Assembly (NCBI GenBank): GCA_038245725.1
Contig: JBBRSD010000005.1
Span: 1-64,000 of the forward strand
Direction of reading: 5' to 3'
Length of the DNA stretch: 64,000 nt
From: JBBRSD01 sp038245725
GTDB lineage: Bacteria; Actinomycetota; Coriobacteriia; Anaerosomatales; JAAXUF01
In this document: positions 59,491 through 64,000 of the stretch, in pieces
Layout: each line of letters begins with the position of its first letter
How positions within the stretch are numbered: the first letter of the stretch is position 1
Program-made: the position numbers and the translations under genes
Notes under the pieces: generated by a model
Databases searched by the model: none
What the model was told of the DNA's origin: nothing
Seen by the model: only the letters and a program-made list of their open reading frames with translations

Positions 59491-60968
59491 GCGACGCGCT
59501 CGAGACCGTCGGCAACCGAGCCGGCGGCTACCGGCGACTGCTCGCAAACGTCCGCTTCCGGCGGCTGTGGTACGCGCAGTTCGTCTCGGGTGTGGGCGAC
59601 TGGCTCGTCATCGGGTTTCTGATCCCCCTCGTCTTCAAGCTCTCCGGCGGCTCGTCGTTCGCGGTCGCCGGCATCCTCATCGCCAAGATGGTCCCTGCGC
59701 TGATCCTGAGCTCCTTCACCGGAGCGCTCGTCGACCGATTCGACCGCCGCAAGATCATGATCGCCGCCGACATCACGCGCATGGTGCTCGCGCTCGCTCT
59801 CGTGTGGACGAACTCGCTCATGGTCATCTATGGCGTCGTGCTGCTCATGGAGACCGCGTCGCTGTTCTTCTGGCCCGCGCGCAACTCGCTCATCCCGTAC
59901 CTCGTCGCCGAGGAGGACATCACCGCCGCCAACGGTCTGTCCTACACCACGCAGCAGGCGTCGATGCTCGTGGGACTCTCAGCGGTCACGGCGATCCTGG
60001 CCGCGTTCGAGACGTTCGTGCGCTGGGTTCTCGCCGCCCACCTGCCCATCATCACGCGCCTCGTGGGCGTCTTCGCGCCGGCGCTCCTCGGCGAGCGCGC
60101 GGGCGTCGTGCTCGACTCGCTCACCTTCGTCTTCTCCGCGATCATCGTCACGCTCATCGCGGTCAAGGCGCGACCCGCCGAGCACGCCGGACCGCTCGAC
60201 CTGTCGCTCCTGGGCAAGGACGTCATCGAGTCTTTCCGCTTCCTGCGCCAGCACGTCGAGCTCAGAAGCCTGCTGCTCGTCGTGGGCCTCGCGATCCTCG
60301 GCGGTGGCGCGATCATCCCGGTCGGCGTCGTCTACATCGCCGAGCAAAGCGGCAACCTTGTGGGCAGTATCCCGCTGCTCTCCGGCATCCCCGCGTTCCA
60401 GGCGCTCGCCGGCTCCCGGCAGACGTTCGTGCTCGTCTGCCTCGCGCTGGGCATGGTGCTCGGAGCGCTCGTCGTCCCGGGGATCGAGCGGCGGCTCAAG
60501 CTGCAGCTGCTCTTCGCGGGCAGCGTCGCGACGTTCGGCATCGCCATGCTGGGCTTCGCGAGCGTGCGTCAGTACTGGATCGCCTGCATCTTCACTGCGG
60601 TGGCGGGCGCGTGCATCGCCGCGCTGACCGTGGCCGGCAACAGCTACATCGTCCGTACGACCACCGACGCCATCCGCGGCCGGGTCTTCACCGCACAAGA
60701 GTCTGTCGTCCGAGTATCGCTGCTGCTCTCGATGGTCGTCATGGCGCCGCTCGGTGACATCATCGCGAAGATCATCCGCACCCTCGTGAGCGGTTCCGGC
60801 GTACCCTACGATGAGGTGTACCTCACCGGCCCGCGCATCACGCTGTGGGTTGCCTCGGCGATCGTGATCGCAGCGGCGGTCTACGCGTTCCGCACGCTGC
60901 GTTGGCGCGAAGCCGAGGCCGCCAAGCCCGTCACCGTCGAACTCGCCGAGGAGACCGCGCATGTCTGA
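59487..60968 (+). CDS. MFS transporter inserted between the fumarate hydratase subunit genes
   Basis: A 493-residue major facilitator protein with about twelve helices. FSGALVDRFDRRKIMIAADITRM-like sequence (TGALVDRFDRRKIMIAADI) is the loop 2-3 MFS signature, and ETASLFFWPARNSLIPYLVAEEDITAANGL and YIVRTTTDAIRGRVFTAQESVVR are typical of the EntS/macrolide-efflux-like branch. GTG 59487 overlaps the preceding stop and the stop overlaps the next gene (ATGTCTGA), so all three are translationally coupled. Substrate unknown; that branch contains exporters rather than dicarboxylate carriers. Confidence 0.85.
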   Translation: MSDALETVGNRAGGYRRLLANVRFRRLWYAQFVSGVGDWLVIGFLIPLVFKLSGGSSFAVAGILIAKMVPALILSSFTGALVDRFDRRKIMIAADITRMVLALALVWTNSLMVIYGVVLLMETASLFFWPARNSLIPYLVAEEDITAANGLSYTTQQASMLVGLSAVTAILAAFETFVRWVLAAHLPIITRLVGVFAPALLGERAGVVLDSLTFVFSAIIVTLIAVKARPAEHAGPLDLSLLGKDVIESFRFLRQHVELRSLLLVVGLAILGGGAIIPVGVVYIAEQSGNLVGSIPLLSGIPAFQALAGSRQTFVLVCLALGMVLGALVVPGIERRLKLQLLFAGSVATFGIAMLGFASVRQYWIACIFTAVAGACIAALTVAGNSYIVRTTTDAIRGRVFTAQESVVRVSLLLSMVVMAPLGDIIAKIIRTLVSGSGVPYDEVYLTGPRITLWVASAIVIAAAVYAFRTLRWREAEAAKPVTVELAEETAHV

Positions 60969-61533
60969 GCCCGTCCGCATCGAGCTGCCCGCCTCTCGCG
61001 AGACACTCGCGCTGCTCTCCGCGGGCGACGAGGTCCTGCTCTCCGGGCCGGTCTACACGGCGCGTGACGCGGCCCACGAGTGCCTGCTAGCCGCACTTGC
61101 CGAGACGGGCGAGCTGCCCTTCGGCCTCGCTGGACAGACGCTGTTCTACGCCGGCCCCACGCCAGCGGTCGACGGCTACCCGGCCGGATCGGTCGGCCCG
61201 ACGACCGCAAAGCGGATGGACGCCGCGACGCCGGCGCTCCTGCGAGCCGGCATCGTCGCGACGATCGGCAAGGGCTCGCGTGCAGACGAGGTGCGCGCGG
61301 CACACGCCGAGACCGGCAGCGTCTACTTCGCGGCGGTGGGTGGCGCGGCGGCACTTCTCGGCGCGCATGTAGTCGCGGCGGAGCCGGTTGCATGGCCGGA
61401 GCTCGGGACCGAGGCGTTGGTGCGGCTCACGCTCGCCGGCTTCCCGGCGTTCGTCGCAATCGATGCGACCGGCACGGACCTGTATGCGGAAGCGCCCGCC
61501 GAGTGGCGAGCCGAGACGGCGGGGCAACGATGA
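60961..61533 (+). CDS. Fumarate hydratase, beta subunit (class I)
   Basis: A 190-residue beta subunit: LSAGDEVLLSGPVYTARDAAHECLLAAL, LFYAGPTPAVDGYPAGSVGPTTAKRMDAATPALLRAGIVATIGKGSRADEV, and VYFAAVGGAAALLGAHVVAAEPVAWPELGTEALVRLTLAGFPAFVAIDATGTDLY. These match the FumA C-terminal/TtdB fold that completes the alpha subunit. It overlaps the MFS gene by eight bases and the tmk start by four. Confidence 0.9.
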   Translation: MSEPVRIELPASRETLALLSAGDEVLLSGPVYTARDAAHECLLAALAETGELPFGLAGQTLFYAGPTPAVDGYPAGSVGPTTAKRMDAATPALLRAGIVATIGKGSRADEVRAAHAETGSVYFAAVGGAAALLGAHVVAAEPVAWPELGTEALVRLTLAGFPAFVAIDATGTDLYAEAPAEWRAETAGQR

Positions 61534-62180
61534 GCGAGCGCGGAGTATTCATCACCTTCGAGGGCGGCGAGGGCTGTGGCAAGTCGACGCAGCTGCGGCT
61601 GCTCGCGCACCGGCTCGAGGCCGCGGGCCTGAACGTACGCGCGCTGCGCGAGCCCGGGGGCACGGCCGTGGGCGAGGCCATAAGGTCCATCCTGCTAGAT
61701 CCTGAGAACACAGACCTAGGCGACAATGCCGAGCTTCTCCTGTATGAAGCTGCCCGCGCGCAGCTCGTCACGGAACTGATCGAGCCTGCACTGGAAGCTG
61801 GCGAGATCGTGCTCTGCGACCGCTTCTACGACTCGACGACCGCCTACCAGGGTTACGCGCGAGGCATCCCGCTTCCAGAGGTCGCTGCGCTCAACCGCGC
61901 GGCCACCGGCGGCCTGACGCCCGATCGCACGGTGCTGCTCGACATCGACCCGGCGCTCGGCATCCAACGCGCGACCGCCGAGGGCGCCGACCGCCTCGAA
62001 GCCGAAGACCTCGCGTTCCACGCCCGCGTCCGCGCCGGCTTCCTCGACATCGCCGCCGATGAGCGCGCGCGCATCCGCGTGGTGGACGCCTCCGGCAGCG
62101 TCGACGCCGTCGCCGCGCTCGTCGCGGCCGCGCTCGCCGACGTTCCGCAGCTCGCAGGCGCGCTCGGCGGCCGTCAGTGA
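61530..62180 (+). CDS. tmk: Thymidylate kinase
   Basis: A 216-residue kinase: VFITFEGGEGCGKSTQLRLLAHRLEAAG (P-loop at residues 12-20), LREPGGTAVGEAIRSILLD, LCDRFYDSTTAYQGYARG and the LID-like segment RATAEGADRLEAEDLAFHARVRAGFLDIA. It phosphorylates dTMP to dTDP in the cytoplasm. ATGA overlap with the preceding stop; holB follows with GTGA overlap, the usual tmk-holB order. Confidence 0.95.
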   Translation: MSERGVFITFEGGEGCGKSTQLRLLAHRLEAAGLNVRALREPGGTAVGEAIRSILLDPENTDLGDNAELLLYEAARAQLVTELIEPALEAGEIVLCDRFYDSTTAYQGYARGIPLPEVAALNRAATGGLTPDRTVLLDIDPALGIQRATAEGADRLEAEDLAFHARVRAGFLDIAADERARIRVVDASGSVDAVAALVAAALADVPQLAGALGGRQ

Positions 62181-63301
62181 CCCGCTGCGTCTTCGACGAC
62201 CTCGTGGGCCAGGAGCGCGTCGCAAGCTTCCTGCGCACAGCCGTGACCGGCGGGCACGTCAGCCACGCGTACCTGTTCGTGGGGCCGCCGGGCTCGGGGA
62301 AGGCGACGGCGGCCAAGTCGCTGGCGTGCGCTGTGCTCTGCGACGACGACGGCTGCGGCACGTGTGGCGAGTGTTACCGCATCCGCCGAGGTGGCCACCC
62401 CGACGTGCATCTCATCGCGCCGGAAGGCGCCGCAGGCTACCTCGCAGAGCAGGTGCGCGACATCATCCACGACGTGAGCCTCTCGCCGGTTGACGGCGCG
62501 TACAAGATCTACCTCGTGAAGAGCGCCGATCTCTTCAACGACTCTTCGGCCAACGCGTTCCTGAAGACGCTCGAGGAGCCGCCCGACGACGTGATCATCG
62601 TGCTCATGGCGCACTCTTTCGACGCCGTGCTGCCCACGATCGCCTCGCGCTGCCAGGTCGTGCGCTTCCGCCGCATTCCGCCGTCGGAGTCGACCGCGAT
62701 CCTCGTCGCCCAGACCGGGGCCGACCCGGACGAGGCCGCCGCAGCGCTCGCCGCCGCCGGTGGCGTCGTGGTCCGCGCGCGCGACTTCCTCGCAAGCCCT
62801 GCCCGCCGAGAAGCCCGCGCGGCGATCCTGCGCATCCTGAAAGACCTCGCGTATGCCGACGACCTCGACGTGCTCACGGCAGCTCGTGAGTTGCTCGTTG
62901 CGGTCAAGGCGCCGCTCGAAGAGGTGAAGGCGGTCCAGAGCACCGAAGCCGCGGAGCGCTCCGACTTCCTCGGCAGGGGCGCGAGCAAGGCGTTGGAGGA
63001 GCGTCACAAGCGCGAACTCACCGCTCGAGAACGCGAAGGTGTGGGCGAGGTGCTCAACGTCGCCGAGAGCTGGCTTCGGGATTGCTTGGTACTGGCTCAA
63101 GGACTCGACGATTTCGTCGTCAATACCGACGCAAAAGATGCCATGTCCGCGATCGGCGCGGTCATCACTCCGACCGCCGCCGTGAAGGCACTTGATGCGG
63201 CAAACGTGGCCCGGCGCCGTATTTCGTATAATGTGAACCCCTTGCTGGCCGTCGAGGCCATGCTTTTCGATATTCGAGAGGTGTTGCGATGCCCACGGTA
63301 G
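62177..63301 (+). CDS. holB: DNA polymerase III delta-prime subunit
   Basis: A 374-residue AAA+ clamp-loader subunit: FDDLVGQERVASFLRTAVTGGHVSHAYLFVGPPGSGKATAAKSLACAVLC, zinc cysteines in CDDDGCGTCGECYRI, RDIIHDVSLSPVDGAYKIYLVKSADLFNDSSANAFLKTLEEPPDDVIIVL and SRCQVVRFRRI. It helps load the sliding clamp. Overlaps tmk by four and ricT by thirteen bases; this tmk-holB-ricT order is common in Gram-positive lineages. Confidence 0.93.
   Translation: MTRCVFDDLVGQERVASFLRTAVTGGHVSHAYLFVGPPGSGKATAAKSLACAVLCDDDGCGTCGECYRIRRGGHPDVHLIAPEGAAGYLAEQVRDIIHDVSLSPVDGAYKIYLVKSADLFNDSSANAFLKTLEEPPDDVIIVLMAHSFDAVLPTIASRCQVVRFRRIPPSESTAILVAQTGADPDEAAAALAAAGGVVVRARDFLASPARREARAAILRILKDLAYADDLDVLTAARELLVAVKAPLEEVKAVQSTEAAERSDFLGRGASKALEERHKRELTAREREGVGEVLNVAESWLRDCLVLAQGLDDFVVNTDAKDAMSAIGAVITPTAAVKALDAANVARRRISYNVNPLLAVEAMLFDIREVLRCPR
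63227..63232 (+). promoter_or_regulatory. Possible internal -10 TATAAT before ricT
   Basis: A consensus TATAAT sits inside the end of holB, 57 bases before the ricT ATG. No good -35 is seen at the usual distance. Confidence 0.3.
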
Positions 63302-64000
63302 TGGGAGTCAAGTTACGATTCACGCCCAAACAGCTCTGGTTCGACCCTTCCGGAACCACGCCAGAAGTGAGCGATTCCGTCATCGTCGAGACAGAGCGCG
63401 GCGTTGAGTTCGGCCATGTGACCGCGGCGGCGCATGAAGTGACCGAGGCGGAGCTTGTCTCTGCGCTCAAGCCCATCATGCGTATTGCCGGCCCCGAAGA
63501 TCTCGCCTACGAAGCCGAGCTCGAGGACAAAGAGCGCGAGGCGATGCCGGTCTTTCGCGAGGTGGTCGCCGAGTACAAGCTCGACATGAAAGCCGTCGAC
63601 GTCGAGTTCCTGTTCGGAGGCGACAAGGTCGTCTTCTATTTCGTCGCCGAGGAACGAGTCGACTTCCGCGAGATGGTCAAGGAACTCGCGAATCGCTTCC
63701 ACGCGCGTATTGACATGCGTCAGGTGGGAGTCCGCGATGAGGCGCGCATGGTCGGGGGTCTCGGCCACTGTGGCGAGCAGCTGTGCTGCGTGCGCTTCGG
63801 CGGCGAGTTCCAGCCCGTGTCGATCCGTATGGCGAAGGAGCAAGATCTGCCGCTCAACCCCTTGAAAATCTCGGGACTCTGCGGCAGACTCATGTGCTGT
63901 TTGCGCTATGAGTTCGAAGCGTACAAGGATTTCAAGTCTCGGGCACCCAAGAAGGGCACGATCGTCGAGACCCCGCTGGGCCTTGCGAAGGTGTCTGAGC
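63289..64000 (+). CDS. ricT: RicT/YaaT, PSP1-domain protein (3' end outside window)
   Basis: The window holds the first 237 codons. PTVVGVKLRFTPKQLWFDPSG opens the protein; then VIVETERGVEFGHVT, VEFLFGGDKVVFYFVAEERVDFREMVKELANRFHARIDMRQVGVRDEARMVGGLGHCGEQLCCVRF and SGLCGRLMCCLRYEFEAYK. The cysteine pairs CGEQLCC and CGRLMCC match RicT, an Fe-S protein of the Ric complex that affects RNase Y processing in Bacillus. ATG 63289 lies within holB. The role here is assumed from homology. Confidence 0.93.
   Translation, partial: MPTVVGVKLRFTPKQLWFDPSGTTPEVSDSVIVETERGVEFGHVTAAAHEVTEAELVSALKPIMRIAGPEDLAYEAELEDKEREAMPVFREVVAEYKLDMKAVDVEFLFGGDKVVFYFVAEERVDFREMVKELANRFHARIDMRQVGVRDEARMVGGLGHCGEQLCCVRFGGEFQPVSIRMAKEQDLPLNPLKISGLCGRLMCCLRYEFEAYKDFKSRAPKKGTIVETPLGLAKVSE

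Overview
The window is GC-rich, gene-dense DNA with short intergenic gaps, many GTG starts and many 1-, 4- or 8-base start/stop overlaps. The gene set includes a multiheme cytochrome, hypAB, a UbiE-type quinone methyltransferase, malate dehydrogenase with two-subunit fumarate hydratase, RicT, TatA/TatC and an archaeal-style topoisomerase IA. Together these suggest an anaerobic, high-GC Gram-positive-lineage bacterium, most like a Coriobacteriia/Anaerosomatales (OPB41-like) actinobacterium. The lineage is an inference from gene content; no rRNA or tRNA gene was seen.

Region 1 (1-4790) is the 3' part of a giant surface protein with about twelve FnIII domains and three copies of a carbohydrate-binding-like domain. 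Region 2 (4926-6376) is an AbiEi/AbiEii-type toxin-antitoxin pair with a palindrome just before its start. Region 3 (6450-30516) is a long, tightly coupled glycan block: a LegB-like dehydratase, a flippase, PseB, PseC, a PseG-acetyltransferase fusion, PseI, two SpsF-type cytidylyltransferase domains, a class III aminotransferase, WbqC, an LIC12162-type transferase, an oxidoreductase/aminotransferase/acetyltransferase trio, glycosyltransferases and a DUF2079 membrane protein. It reads as a pathway for a pseudaminic-acid-like nonulosonic acid and its transfer to a surface polymer or protein. No canonical PseF is seen, and several proteins are unusual fusions.

Region 4 (30655-32806) holds a minus-strand AAA ATPase with a DUF4143-like C-terminus and a divergent DUF433/DUF5615 toxin-antitoxin pair. 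Region 5 (32942-45058) is a second glycan block: a CDP-6-deoxyhexose pathway (RfbF, RfbG, a 3,5-epimerase-like cupin, a reductase), glycosyltransferases, a phosphohexomutase, the initiating polyprenyl glycosylphosphotransferase and an O-antigen-ligase-like protein with a TPR tail, closed by a strong hairpin.

Region 6 (45274-64000) is mostly core metabolism and housekeeping: a twelve-heme-motif cytochrome, ubiE, an Atz/Trz-type amidohydrolase, two STAS proteins, tatA-tatC, hypA-hypB, topA (interrupted by an in-frame TAG), mdh, the two fumarate hydratase subunits separated by an MFS transporter gene, tmk, holB and the start of ricT.

The most notable points are the in-frame amber codon in topA, the fused and PseF-less nonulosonate pathway lying between two toxin-antitoxin modules, a Trm112-like/GT2/methyltransferase triple fusion, a CX3CH first heme motif in the cytochrome, and two genes (a methyltransferase and a glycosyltransferase) that look internally deleted yet remain in frame.
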